Positions 20,160 to 30,300 of a stretch of 64,000 nucleotides of DNA are shown piece after piece. A program made the position numbers and the translations under genes. Each line of letters starts with the position of its first letter. The first letter of the stretch is position 1. This stretch comes from JAHQVK01 sp036788295 (lineage in GTDB: Bacteria > Myxococcota > Kuafuiibacteriia > Kuafuiibacteriales > Kuafuiibacteriaceae), in the NCBI GenBank assembly GCA_036788295.1, contig DAIQNR010000019.1:9883-73882 (forward strand), given 5' to 3'. The notes beneath the pieces were generated by a model. That model had not been told where the DNA came from. It worked only from the letters and a program-made list of their open reading frames with translations, and made no database searches.

Positions 20160-21326
20160 TCAGCTCCCCGCCGCCAGCGCCACGACCTTCTGGGCGCCGT
20201 CCAGCATGTCGTCGGCGGCGGTCAGGGCGAGCCCCGACTCCGCGAGCATGCGCTTTCCTTGCTCCACGTTGGTGCCCTCGAGCCGCACCACCACCGGCAA
20301 CCGCAGCTCGAGCGTCCGAGCGGCGGCGATGATCCCGGCCGCGATCACGTCGCACTTCATGATTCCGCCAAAGATGTTGACGAACACCGCCCGCACCGCC
20401 GGGTCGCGCAGGATGATCTCGAAGGCGGCCTGCACCTTGGCCGCGTCCGCCCCTCCGCCTACGTCGAGGAAGTTCGCCGGGTCCCCGCCGACGTGCTTGA
20501 TGATGTCCATCGTGGCCATGGCGAGCCCCGCGCCGTTGACCATGCAGCCGATGTTCCCGTCGAGGGAGATGTAGCTGAGATCGTACTTCGAGGCCTCGAC
20601 CTCCTTTTCGTCCTCCTCGTCGAGATCCCTCAGCTCGGCCACGCCCTTCTGCCGAAACATGGCGTTGTCGTCGAAGTTCATCTTCGCGTCCAGCGCCATC
20701 AAGTCACCCGTACGGGTGACAATGAGGGGGTTCACCTCGACGATCGAGGCGTCGGTCTCGACGGCGGCTCGGTACAGGCCCAGGAACAGGCGGGTCGCCT
20801 TGCCAACGAGCCGAGGGTCGAGGCCCATTCCGAAGACGAGCTGGCGGACCTGAAACGGCAGCAGGCCCACCGTCGGATCGACCAGGACCTTGTGGATCTT
20901 CTCCGGGGTGCGCGCTGCCACCTCTTCGATGTCCATTCCGCCCTCGGCGCTCGCCATGACCACGAGGCGCTTCTTGGCCCGGTCGAGCACGAGTCCGGCG
21001 TAGAGTTCGCGCTCGATCGCGACCCCCTCCTCGACCCACAACCTCCGCACCTTCTGGCCGGCGGGCCCGGTCTGGTGGGTCTTGAGCTGCATGCCGAGCA
21101 TGCTCTCGGCCGCGGCGCGGACCGACTCCGCGTCGCGAACGACCTTGACCCCTCCGCCTTTGCCCCGGCCGCCAGCGTGGATCTGGGCCTTCACCACCAC
21201 CGGGTAGGCGCCGAGACGATCCGCCGCCCTGAGCGCGTCCTCGACCGAGGTCGCGAGGTGCCCACGGGGGACGGGGACCCCGAACCGAGCCAGGAGCTCC
21301 TTGGCTTGGTACTCGTGGATCTTCAT
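20160..21326 (-). CDS. sucC: Succinyl-CoA ligase, beta subunit
   Basis: The 388-residue ATP-grasp subunit binds nucleotide and succinate. The start MKIHEYQAKELLARFGVPVP is canonical, so ATG 21326 is chosen over the 11-codon longer reading. KAQIHAGGRGKGGGVK, the nucleotide-binding EVNPLIVT and the C-terminal NIFGGIMKCDVIAAGI and RLEGTNVEQGK motifs are intact. Length equals the E. coli enzyme. It forms a tight pair with sucD. Confidence 0.97.
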   Translation of the reverse strand: MKIHEYQAKELLARFGVPVPRGHLATSVEDALRAADRLGAYPVVVKAQIHAGGRGKGGGVKVVRDAESVRAAAESMLGMQLKTHQTGPAGQKVRRLWVEEGVAIERELYAGLVLDRAKKRLVVMASAEGGMDIEEVAARTPEKIHKVLVDPTVGLLPFQVRQLVFGMGLDPRLVGKATRLFLGLYRAAVETDASIVEVNPLIVTRTGDLMALDAKMNFDDNAMFRQKGVAELRDLDEEDEKEVEASKYDLSYISLDGNIGCMVNGAGLAMATMDIIKHVGGDPANFLDVGGGADAAKVQAAFEIILRDPAVRAVFVNIFGGIMKCDVIAAGIIAAARTLELRLPVVVRLEGTNVEQGKRMLAESGLALTAADDMLDGAQKVVALAAGS

Positions 21327-21458
21327 CGCAGCGCCTCCAGGGGAAGCCCACACAGGCAAGACAATTCGGCCTTCGGCGCCATGGCGGAGGTTCTAGACGG
21401 CGTGGGGCTGGGCCGCAACCACGCAGCCCCCGTCACCGAGGGCGGCAGTTCGCCGCGC

Positions 21459-22760
21459 TCACCGGTGAAACGCCAGGGAGAACGCGAATGCGAGCACCGC
21501 GCCGGTGACGTCTGCCATCAGACAAGCGATCACGGTGTGCCGCACCGCTTTCACCCCGACCGCGCCGAAGTAGACCGCGAGCACGTAGAACGTCGTCTCG
21601 GTGCTCCCGTTCATCACCGACACCGCGAATCCGATGAGGGAATCGGGCCCGTGGGTCTGCATCGTCTCGACCATCACCCCGTAGGCGCCGCTACCGGACA
21701 GAGGCCGCACGAGCGCCATCGGCAGCAGCTCAGGGGGAAAGCCGATGAGCCCCGTGATCGGCGCGAGCAGCCCGAGCAGCCGATCGAGGGCGCCCGAGGC
21801 GCGAAACATGGCCACCGCCACGAGGATCCCGACGAGGTAGGGGATGAGACCCACCGCGAGCCGGAACCCGGATTTGGCCCCCTCGAGGAACGCGTCGTAA
21901 ACGGGCACGCCCCGGGCGAGGCCGAGCAGGACGATGGTGGCCACGAGCATGGGCAGGAGCCACCCGCTCGCGATCTCCTTCACCGCTCCAAACGGGTCCG
22001 CGCTTCCGACGCGAACCAGCTCGAGCGCGAGCGCGACGACCAGCGCGAGGCCCACCGCCCCCGCCAGCGCCGCCCGCGTCGGCGAAGAGGGCCGCACCTC
22101 GGCCGCCTGCGCCTCGGCCGCCTCGAGGCCCGGGATCGGGAGCGCTTCCTTCCGGGGCGCCTCCGGGGACCGCTCCGCGGCGAAGATCCGGCGTTTCGCC
22201 AACAGCTTCGCGGCGGCGATCGCGACGAGCGTCGATCCGAAGGTCGCGAGCACGCTCGGAAGGACGATCCCGGCCACGTCGACCGCGCCGAGCTGGGCCC
22301 GAGCGGCGAGCACGCCGAGCGGCAGCACCGCCACCCCCGACGTGTTGATGGCGAGAAACAGCGCCATAGCGTCGGTCGCCACCCCGGGGCGAGGGTTCAG
22401 CCGGTCGAGCTCGACCATCGCCTTGATACCGAACGGCGTCGCCGCGTTCCCGAGCCCGAGCACGTTGGCGACGACGTTGAGGACCATCGCTGCCATCGCC
22501 GGGTGGTCCGCCGGGACCCCGGGGAACAGCCGCACCATCACCGGGCGCACCGCCCGGGCCAGCGCGGACATCATGCCCGCCCGCTCGAGCACCCCCATGA
22601 ACCCGAGCCACAGCGCCATCTGCCCGATGAGCCCGAGTGCGAGCGACGCCGCTCCTTTGGCTCCGTCGAGCGTGGCCTGGCTGACCGCCGGCATCGTGCC
22701 CGAGTAGGCACCGACGAGGACCGCGCCGAGCAGCAGCGCCGCGAAGATCGGGTTGAGCAT
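21459..22760 (-). CDS. Fused SpmA-SpmB-like nucleoside-recognition membrane protein
   Basis: The 433-residue integral membrane protein contains two gate/nucleoside-recognition domains. The first half has the SpmA-like VLNVVANVLGLGNAATPFGI region near residue 95, and the second half the SpmB-like RPLSGSGAYGVMVE and MNGSTETTFYVLAVYFGAVG regions. In Bacillus, SpmA and SpmB are separate and affect spore core dehydration; in Gram-negatives single-chain fusions are common and of unknown transport role. It is the most upstream gene of the minus-strand block and is divergent from the FHA-Wzz gene. Confidence 0.85.
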   Translation of the reverse strand: MLNPIFAALLLGAVLVGAYSGTMPAVSQATLDGAKGAASLALGLIGQMALWLGFMGVLERAGMMSALARAVRPVMVRLFPGVPADHPAMAAMVLNVVANVLGLGNAATPFGIKAMVELDRLNPRPGVATDAMALFLAINTSGVAVLPLGVLAARAQLGAVDVAGIVLPSVLATFGSTLVAIAAAKLLAKRRIFAAERSPEAPRKEALPIPGLEAAEAQAAEVRPSSPTRAALAGAVGLALVVALALELVRVGSADPFGAVKEIASGWLLPMLVATIVLLGLARGVPVYDAFLEGAKSGFRLAVGLIPYLVGILVAVAMFRASGALDRLLGLLAPITGLIGFPPELLPMALVRPLSGSGAYGVMVETMQTHGPDSLIGFAVSVMNGSTETTFYVLAVYFGAVGVKAVRHTVIACLMADVTGAVLAFAFSLAFHR

Positions 22761-23111
22761 GGCAGGCGCGACCGGACGCCGCGGTCCCGAAGGAGGCGTC
22801 GCCGGGCCGGGGTGGTGTACCAGCGGCTCACGGCGAAGGTCATCCTCCTCGGGGGCAACGCGGGATCGCGCCCTTACGGGGGCGACACTCGAGGCGGAGG
22901 TGGTTGCAGGTCCGGTCCGTTTTCAAGCTCGGGTGAGAGCCCCAACGCCTGCATCGCGAACGAAGTCCCCAAACGCGGCGAAACCTCTGCTCTCGCCGGC
23001 GCTTTGCGTCCGCACCGCGCTGACACCACCGCGACGGGGCTGCTACTCTCCGCCGCACGAGGGCGGGGGTGCGATGCCCGAAGGCAACCCCACGCGACCG
23101 AGGATGAACCG
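22761..23111. other. Divergent intergenic region (351 bp)
   Basis: The region separates the minus-strand SpmAB-like gene from the plus-strand FHA-Wzz gene and must hold promoters for both. Apart from one weak sigma70-like pair near 23020-23049, I see no gene, strong hairpin or repeat in it. Plus-strand reading frames run through but start nowhere convincing. Confidence 0.5.
23020..23049 (+). promoter_or_regulatory. Possible sigma70-type promoter for FHA-Wzz gene
   Basis: CTGACA and TACTCT are separated by 18 nt. They lie about 62 nt upstream of ATG 23112 in a GC-rich setting where such spacing is not very likely by chance, but both boxes deviate from consensus, so the call is weak. Confidence 0.25.
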
Positions 23112-25196
23112 ATGAACGACCACGCGATGTCCGCTCGACCAGAGGGAGCCCGGCGCGCGGGCGAGGCGCACCTCTGGGTGTGCTCGGGGAAGAACGTTGG
23201 CCGTCGGTACCGAGTGGCCGAGGCCCACTTGGTCATGGGCCGAGCCGCCGACTGCGACCTGGTCGTCGAAGACGAGCGCGCCTCGCAGCGCCACGCCCGA
23301 ATCCGCCTGGTGCAGGGGGCCCACCTGGTCGAGGACCTCGGGTCCACCAACGGCACCTTCGTGAACAACCAGCGGATCGTCCGCACCCCGCTGCGCGACG
23401 GCGACCTACTGCAAGTGGGCGAGACGGTGTTCGAGTACCTCTCGGCCGAAGAGTCGGGGACCGCCCGAGGGACCCAGCCCGGACGGGACGGAATTCCGGA
23501 TCCCATTCGCTCGGGGGCCCAAGGGGCCTTGAACCGGGTCCGCTCCGCGGAGGACTCCGGCTCCGCGCCGGCGAGCCTCGTGCCCCCTTCCGTACCCGGA
23601 GTTCTCCCCGGCTACCCGGCCTACGCCGGCCACTACGCGGCGACGGTGCCCCCGCCGGAGCCCGCGGAGGCGCCGAAAAAAGGGCCGGATCTGCTCGCGA
23701 TCCTGGCCCGGATCCGTCGCGTCGCCCTGCTCTACGTCCCGTACTGGCCCACATTCGTCGCCTTCGCCTTCGTCGGCCTGATGCTCGGAGCGCTTCACTT
23801 CAAGCTGAAGCCCCCTGCGAGCGAGGCGTCCTTTCAGGTGATGCTCCGCCCCGGCGGGACCTCCTCCGACACGTTTGGCGGGGGATCGAACGACAACCTG
23901 CAGTTCTTCGCCGACCAAGTCATCGAGCGGTTCCTGTCTCCGCCCCTGGTCGAGGCCAGCCTCGAGCGCCTGTCCGGCAAATCACCGGGCGCAGGGGCGG
24001 TTGACGGCCACCTGGCCCGGCTCTCGTTCTTTCGCCTCGGGATGTTCAACTCGAACCTCTACGAGGGTCGGTTCCTGGATGGGACAAAAGAAGGCGCGGT
24101 GCGCTACCTGAACACGCATCTCGAGACCTTTCTCGAGCGGGAGGTGGAAATCGCGCTCAGCCAGGTGAAAGCCGACGTCGCGTTCTTCACCGACGAGTTC
24201 GGAAAAGCGGCGCGGGCGCTCGAGGCGGCCCAGCAGGCCCTGTCCGACTACAAGGCGAACAACCCCGACGCCCTCCCCGAGCTGGTGCGGTCGAACTATA
24301 CCCAGTTCGAGTCCCTTCGACAGCGCCGGCTCACGCTCGAGCAGACGGCGGCGAGCATCGAGGCCCGGATGCGAGAGAACCGTCGGCTGCTCCAAGCCAC
24401 GCCCCGGACCCACGCCGGCTCCTTCGTCGCCGGGAACAACTTTCAGAGCCAGATAGGCACACTCAACGCCCAGCTCGCCGCGGCTCGGGCGGCGGGCAAA
24501 GGGGACGAGCACCCGGAAGTAACGCGGCTGAAGCGGCAGGTGGCCGAACTCGAAGCGCTCGCCCAGGACCCAGAGATGACCCGCTCGACCGCCCAGCTTG
24601 CGCTGAACCCCCTCTACCAACAGCTCGAGCAGCGGATCAATGAGGACAGCTCGAGCCTCGGAGCGCTTCGAAAAGAGATGCAGCAGGTGGAGAAAGATTT
24701 CGAGGCCCAGCAGGAGAAGCTCAAGGACTATCTGCCGAAGGCGGAGGCGGAGTTTCAGGAGCTGAACCGTCGCTACGAGACGGTCGAGGCCGAGCACAAG
24801 GCGCTCGACCGCAAGCTGCGAAACGCGCAGCTTCAGCTCGAGCGGGAGCGAAAGCGGGCGGACGTCCAGTACCAGCTGATCGTCCCCACCCGGCCGCTCA
24901 CGAAATCCACGGGAAAGGCCCGCATCATTCGCCTCGCTGCAGGGGCCATCGGCGGGCTCGCGCTCGCGTTCGCGATCGCCACCACGATCCTCTTTGCGAC
25001 CGGTCGCATGACGCTGCGGATGATCTTTGGCCGGGACGTCTCGCTCACTGCCCTCTACGCCATGCTCGACGACGCCGAGCGAAAGCTCGACACCCCGGCG
25101 CTCCCCGCGCCCGAGTCGCAGAACCTCCGGCGGCTCGGCCCAGGGAAGCTGCCGCCGGACGACCCGACGGAGATCAACGGCGGGCCATCGCGGTAA
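23112..25196 (+). CDS. FHA-domain fused to Wzz/GumC-type chain-length protein
   Basis: This is a 694-residue fusion. Residues about 18-115 form an FHA phosphothreonine-binding domain (VMGRAADCDLVVED, SQRHARIR, LVEDLGSTNGTFVNN, with the conserved GR, SxxH and NG). A Pro-rich linker leads to TM1 (about 208-232), a Wzz-type periplasmic head and long coiled coil (about 240-590), and TM2 (about 605-630). There is no C-terminal tyrosine-kinase Walker motif. Polysaccharide co-polymerases set chain length for Wzx/Wzy polymers; here the cytoplasmic N-terminus could bind a Thr-phosphorylated partner. ATG 23112 is chosen because it begins just before the FHA domain. The 3' end overlaps the convergent outer-membrane gene by 23 nt. 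Confidence 0.82.
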   Translation: MNDHAMSARPEGARRAGEAHLWVCSGKNVGRRYRVAEAHLVMGRAADCDLVVEDERASQRHARIRLVQGAHLVEDLGSTNGTFVNNQRIVRTPLRDGDLLQVGETVFEYLSAEESGTARGTQPGRDGIPDPIRSGAQGALNRVRSAEDSGSAPASLVPPSVPGVLPGYPAYAGHYAATVPPPEPAEAPKKGPDLLAILARIRRVALLYVPYWPTFVAFAFVGLMLGALHFKLKPPASEASFQVMLRPGGTSSDTFGGGSNDNLQFFADQVIERFLSPPLVEASLERLSGKSPGAGAVDGHLARLSFFRLGMFNSNLYEGRFLDGTKEGAVRYLNTHLETFLEREVEIALSQVKADVAFFTDEFGKAARALEAAQQALSDYKANNPDALPELVRSNYTQFESLRQRRLTLEQTAASIEARMRENRRLLQATPRTHAGSFVAGNNFQSQIGTLNAQLAAARAAGKGDEHPEVTRLKRQVAELEALAQDPEMTRSTAQLALNPLYQQLEQRINEDSSSLGALRKEMQQVEKDFEAQQEKLKDYLPKAEAEFQELNRRYETVEAEHKALDRKLRNAQLQLERERKRADVQYQLIVPTRPLTKSTGKARIIRLAAGAIGGLALAFAIATTILFATGRMTLRMIFGRDVSLTALYAMLDDAERKLDTPALPAPESQNLRRLGPGKLPPDDPTEINGGPSR

Positions 25197-26637
25197 CGGG
25201 TCCGTCCCCTCCCCTTGAGTCGAGCAGCACCCGGATGCCGACCTGAGCGGACAGCTCCCTCTGGGCGGTCGCGGCGTCCTCGTCGCCAAACCGAGATACG
25301 TGGGGGCCGCGCAGCGCGAACCGGGCTCCGGCGAGGAGGCTGACCGAGCGGTCCACCAGCCATGCAGAGCCCAACTCGGCGAACACGCCGCTGAGATCGG
25401 GCAGCTCGGCCCCGCGTGCGCTCTCGGCCAAGGCCGGGTCATCGAAGTCCTCTGGGCAGCCCCCTCTTGGCACCCCGACGAGGGGCGTGCGAGGCGGACA
25501 GGACGACTCGGGAGAGAGCGCGAACACCCCCGCTCGGAGGGTTGCGGTGACGTCGCGTTCGAACAGAGCGGTGACCCCGATGGAGCCCTCGGCGCGGGTC
25601 AGGAGTTGTCGACTGAGCGGGTCGGCCAGGGCATCGAGGCCGATCAACGTGTCCCCGCGAAGCTGCAGCGCTCGAAGCTGAAGCAACATGGCCTCGGCGC
25701 CGAACAGCAGCCGCGGCAACACCCGCAGCGACTCTGCGCCCTCCTCGGGGGAAGCGTCGGCGAGGAGGATGCCGCCGGCGAGGATGTTCAAGCTCGAGCT
25801 TGCCGTCGTGCGGGTCACGAGCCGCACATCGGCCCTCGCCCCGTGGAGCATCGGTCCGGGCTGAAAATCGTTGAGCTCGTACCCTCCTCGGATTTCTAGG
25901 GTCGTCACCTCGGACAGCGCGCTGATGGTCGCGAAGTTCAGCCCGAAGGTGCACGTGTTGGCGAAGAGCCCGCCGGGGTCGGCACCTACCGCCGCATCCC
26001 CCCCGCCGAAGCACAAGGTCCCTTGGTCCCCATTATCCGGCGCGGGAGCAACCCCCTCTCCCAAGTCTCCGGGGTACAGAAGGCGGAGGCTGGCCGTGAT
26101 CCGAAAATCGTCGTGGCCGATGAGCGGTCCCACCAGCGATGTCTCGACGCTGAGCGATTCCACTTGGATCACCGGAGCGACGGGCGTGGTCGTCGGACCT
26201 CCCGGAGTCCCCGGCTCGCCCGGTGCCCCGCCCCCGGCGAACAAGACGAAGTCCATCTGTCCCGACTGACCTTGCGCCGCTCCGCTCCACGTCCACCGCG
26301 GCGCGATTCGATGCTCGAATTCGGCGGTGGCGTCGTGAAGGAGAAGAAAGGGGAGGTCTTCGGTCTCGAGCAGCTCGGGCCCTTGCTCGAGGAAACTTAC
26401 TCGGAGCAGGAACCGAGGCTGGTAGGAGACCCTCACCTCCGTGCGGGGCTCCGACAGGCCGATCTGCAGCAGCGGGGTCAGCTCCGTGTCGTAGGCGAGC
26501 AGCGAGCTCCCGTCCGCGAGGCCAACCGGGAGCTCACCGTATCGCTGCAGCAGCGTCGCGCCGCCGACCACGTATGCGTTCCACTGCCCAGCGCAGGCAA
26601 CGAGCATGGCCGCAGGGATGACCCCCATCACGGTCAC
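25174..26637 (-). CDS. Predicted outer membrane beta-barrel protein, EPS locus
   Basis: The 487-residue protein has a Sec-type N-terminus (IPAAMLVACAGQW; a lipobox at Cys 15 is possible). The rest alternates amphipathic strands and polar loops, e.g. EVRVSYQPRFLLRVSF and LEIRGGYELNDFQPG, as in transmembrane beta-barrels. A Gly/Pro-rich loop (GGGAPGEPGTPGGPTTTPV) and a Cys-containing loop near residue 215 are visible. It overlaps the upstream Wza-like gene by 4 nt, so it is probably co-expressed and may form part of the polysaccharide export or anchoring apparatus. The family is not recognised; the call rests on strand pattern. Confidence 0.6.
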   Translation of the reverse strand: MTVMGVIPAAMLVACAGQWNAYVVGGATLLQRYGELPVGLADGSSLLAYDTELTPLLQIGLSEPRTEVRVSYQPRFLLRVSFLEQGPELLETEDLPFLLLHDATAEFEHRIAPRWTWSGAAQGQSGQMDFVLFAGGGAPGEPGTPGGPTTTPVAPVIQVESLSVETSLVGPLIGHDDFRITASLRLLYPGDLGEGVAPAPDNGDQGTLCFGGGDAAVGADPGGLFANTCTFGLNFATISALSEVTTLEIRGGYELNDFQPGPMLHGARADVRLVTRTTASSSLNILAGGILLADASPEEGAESLRVLPRLLFGAEAMLLQLRALQLRGDTLIGLDALADPLSRQLLTRAEGSIGVTALFERDVTATLRAGVFALSPESSCPPRTPLVGVPRGGCPEDFDDPALAESARGAELPDLSGVFAELGSAWLVDRSVSLLAGARFALRGPHVSRFGDEDAATAQRELSAQVGIRVLLDSRGGDGPVTAMARR

Positions 26638-27215
26638 TCGACCACGACGACGTCGCCGTCGTGCAATCGGAAGAGCGTGGACGCGGGATCGCCGGCCCGG
26701 AGCGCCTCGTACCGAAACCGGACCCTCGAGATCCGGGGCCGCTTTCGAACCACGTAGATCCCGTCCCGATTCGCAAACGGGGTCAGCCCGCCGGCCCGGG
26801 CGATGACGGAGAGCACCGACTCGTCGAACGCGACCGTGAACTGGCTCGGGGTCCGAACCTCGCCCACCACGGCGACGCGGACCGGCCGCGGGGTGATGAC
26901 GGTGACGGTGACCTTCGCGTCCACCACGATCCCGCGCAGCCGATTCGCGAGCCGGGTCGCCGCCTCGGCCTCGGTGGCGCCGGCCAAGGACACCGGTCCG
27001 ACCAAGGGCTGCAGGTAGGTGCCGTTCTCGAGCACGGTGAAGGTCCCGCTCATGTCGTCCTGGCCCTTGACGGCAACTCCGATGCTGTCACCGGGCTCGA
27101 TGCGCCGCGCCTCTTCGCTCGCCGGGAGATCCCCCACCCAAACGAACGGCCGCGCCGTGCCACAAGCGGTGAGGAGCACACCCAGTACGAGCGGGCGCAT
27201 TCGAGGCCGAACCAT
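26634..27215 (-). CDS. Wza-like polysaccharide export lipoprotein
   Basis: The 193-residue lipoprotein (lipobox LLTACG) has the poly_export domain (IEPGDSIGVAVKGQDDMSGT, about 40-110) followed by one SLBB-like domain (RVAVVGEVRTPSQFTVAFDE, about 112-160) and ends with LHDGDVVVVE, the typical close of this family. It is shorter than E. coli Wza and lacks the C-terminal outer-membrane helix. Such short forms work with a separate outer-membrane partner, and the next gene encodes a predicted barrel. Together with the FHA-Wzz gene this marks an exopolysaccharide secretion locus. Confidence 0.85.
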   Translation of the reverse strand: MVRPRMRPLVLGVLLTACGTARPFVWVGDLPASEEARRIEPGDSIGVAVKGQDDMSGTFTVLENGTYLQPLVGPVSLAGATEAEAATRLANRLRGIVVDAKVTVTVITPRPVRVAVVGEVRTPSQFTVAFDESVLSVIARAGGLTPFANRDGIYVVRKRPRISRVRFRYEALRAGDPASTLFRLHDGDVVVVE

Positions 27216-27386
27216 CGGCGCTCACGTCGCACGTTGTGGGGTTCGGTTCAACGGAGCGACCGCTGGATCCAAAGCGGACAGCGACGCACCCGCGACGGTC
27301 CACCACCCGCCGCCCATCTTTACCCGATGCAGCCAAGCGGATAAGCCGAAGGGCGAGGGCGGTGAAACGCTCCTCGGGCCAAAAGC

Positions 27387-30300
27387 ATGGACACCGCGCC
27401 GACCTTCAGCTGCTTTCTCATCGGGGGGGACACCCTGCTCAACGAATGCGGTGAAACCCTGATAACCAAGGGCCATCGCATATCGGGCGTGATCACGGCT
27501 GCGCCGAAGGTCCGAACATGGGCGACCAAACGGGGCCTGCGCCACGTGGACGTGAACGGCCGCTACGCGGAGGCGCTGGCCGAAGCCCCGTTCGACTACC
27601 TGTTCGCGATCACGCACCTCTCGCTCATCCCGGACGACGTGCTGGCGATGCCCCGCCGGGGCGCCGTGAACTTCCACGACGGACCGCTGCCCCGCTACGC
27701 CGGCCTCAACACCCCCGCCTGGGCCCTCATGAACGGGGAGCGCGAATACGGGATCAGCTGGCACGTCATCACCCCGGGCGTCGATGAGGGCGATCTGCTG
27801 AACCAGCGCCTGTTCGACCTCGCGCCGGACGAGACCTCGCTGTCGCTCAACACCCGGTGCTTCGCGGCTGGCCTCGAATCGTTCGCCGAGCTCGTGGACC
27901 AGCTCGCCAGCGGGAGCGAGGTCCGCACCGCTCAGGATCTCTCCGGGCGCTCGGTGTTCCTGCGCGACCAACGACCGGCGGCCGGCGCCATGCTCGATTG
28001 GCGGCAATCGGCGACGGGCCTCGCAGCGCTGGTGCGGGCGCTCGATTTCGGTCCGTACCCAAACCTGCTCGCGGCCCCCAAGGCCAGGGTGAACGGGCAG
28101 GTGGTGCTCGTCCTCGAGGCGGAGGCGAGGGACGAAGAGGGCATGGGCGCTCCCGGATCGGTCCTCTCGATGGACGACTCCGAGCTGCTCGCGACCACCG
28201 GCGACGGCGTTTTGCGGCTGACCCGTCTCGCCCTCCCCTGCGGCGCGCCGCTGACCCCGGCCGGCTTGGCGGAGCGAGCGGGGCTCGCCGCCGGCGGCGG
28301 ATTCGACGTGCTCTCGGACGCAGAACGAGCGGAGATCGACGAGCTGGTGCAGCGGACGGCTCGTTTCGAAGGGTTTTGGAGAAAGCGGCTCGAGGCCCTC
28401 GAGCCGCTCGACCTGCCCGGCGCCACCGCTCGAGAAGCTGAGCCGGCGCCGGTGGCCGAGCCGCTGGCCCTGCCCGACGCCTGGCTCGGGGGATCGGGCG
28501 ACCCGGTCGCCCGCCTCGTGGCTGGCTTCGCTCTTTGGCTGGGGCGAACCGGAGGAAAAAACCGGTTTCACCTCGGATTTGGCTCCGACCGCCTCGACGA
28601 GCGCCTCGGGGCGCGCCGGGACCTGTTTGCGACCGAGCTGCCGCTGGCGGTGGAGCTGGACCTCCACGCCTCGTTCGCGGCCAGCCAGGACCGGATCTTC
28701 GCCGAGCTCGAGCGGGTCGAGCGCCGCGAGACCTACTTGCGCGACCTCGTCGGCCGGCAGCCGATCCTCGCCGATAACCCGGCGCTCGGGGTCGGTCTCG
28801 CTCCGGTCGCGGTGCGCATCGGGGACCCGGCCGCCGCCCGCCTCGCTCCGCGAAGCCAGCTGACCGTCACCGTCGATCCGGACGGGAACCGCGCGACCGC
28901 GGTGTTCGACGGCGCGCAGGTCTCGGCCGAGTCCCGCGCCCAGTGCCTGAGCCAGATCCGGGTCCTGCTCGAGAACGTCGCCGCAGCCCCCGAGGCCCCG
29001 GTTGGGGAGATCGGCCTGCTCTCGGCCGATGAGCGGCAGCGGGTGCTCACGGAGTGGAACCGCACCGCCCGCGACCACGACCGGACCCGGTGCCTGCACC
29101 AGCTGTTCGAGGCCCAGGTCGACCGCTCCCCAGACGCGACCGCGGTGGTGTTCGAGGGGCGCAGCCTGAGCTACCGCGAGCTCGACCACCGCGCGAATCG
29201 CCTCGCCCGGCATCTGCGCAGCCTCGGCGTGGGGCCCGACGTCCTCGTCGGCGTGCACGTCGAGCGCTCGCTCGAGCTCGTGGTCGCGATCCAGGCCGTC
29301 CACAAGGCCGGCGGAGCCTACGTCCCGCTCGACCCCGCCTTCCCGGCCGACCGGGTGAACTACATGGTCGAGGACGCCCGGTGCGCGGTGATCCTGACCC
29401 AAAGCGCGATCGTCTCCCGTCTGCCTCCGGCGCCGGCCAAAGTGGTGCGCATCGACGGCGACGCCGCCGCGATCGACCAGCACGACGGCGACCGCCTGGG
29501 GGACGTCGGGGTCGCCGCGTCGAACCTCGCCTATGTCATCTATACTTCGGGGTCCACCGGGCGGCCGAAGGGGGTGATGGTGGAGCATCGAAACGCCCAC
29601 AACTTCTTCGTGGGCATGGACGAGCGGGTGCCGACCGAGACCCAGGATGGCGCGCAGCCGTGCTGGCTCGCGGTGACGAGCCTGTCCTTCGACATCTCGG
29701 TGCTCGAGCTGCTGTGGACGCTCACCCGGGGCTTCAAGGTGGTGGTGTTCAAGGACCGGGAGCGGGGCGGCGAGAAGGTCCCGCCCCACATCGCCGCCCG
29801 GGCGATGGGCTTCGGCATGTTCATGTGGGGCAACGACGATGGCCCCGGCAAAAAGAAGTACGAGCTGATGCTCGAAGGCGCGAAGTACCTCGACCAGAAC
29901 GGATTCACTTCGGTGTGGACCCCGGAGCGGCACTTTCACGCGTTCGGGGGCCCCTACGCGAACCCATCGGTGACCGGCGCCGCGCTCGCCGTGATCACGA
30001 AAAACGTGAGCATTCGCTCCGGCTCCTGCGTCTCTCCTCTCCACCACCCGATCCGGATCGCGGAGGAGTGGGCGATGGTGGACAACCTGTCCGATGGACG
30101 GGTGGGGCTGTCCTTTGCGTCGGGGTGGCAGCCGAACGACTTCGTGATTCGCCCCGAGAGCTACGGCACCAAGGAGCGCCCCCGGGCCAAGGACGTGATG
30201 CTCGAGCAAATCGAGATCGTCCGGAAGCTGTGGCGGGGGGAGAAAGTGGAGTTCCCGAACCCCTTCGGTGACATGGTGCCCATCCAGACCCTGCCTCGGC

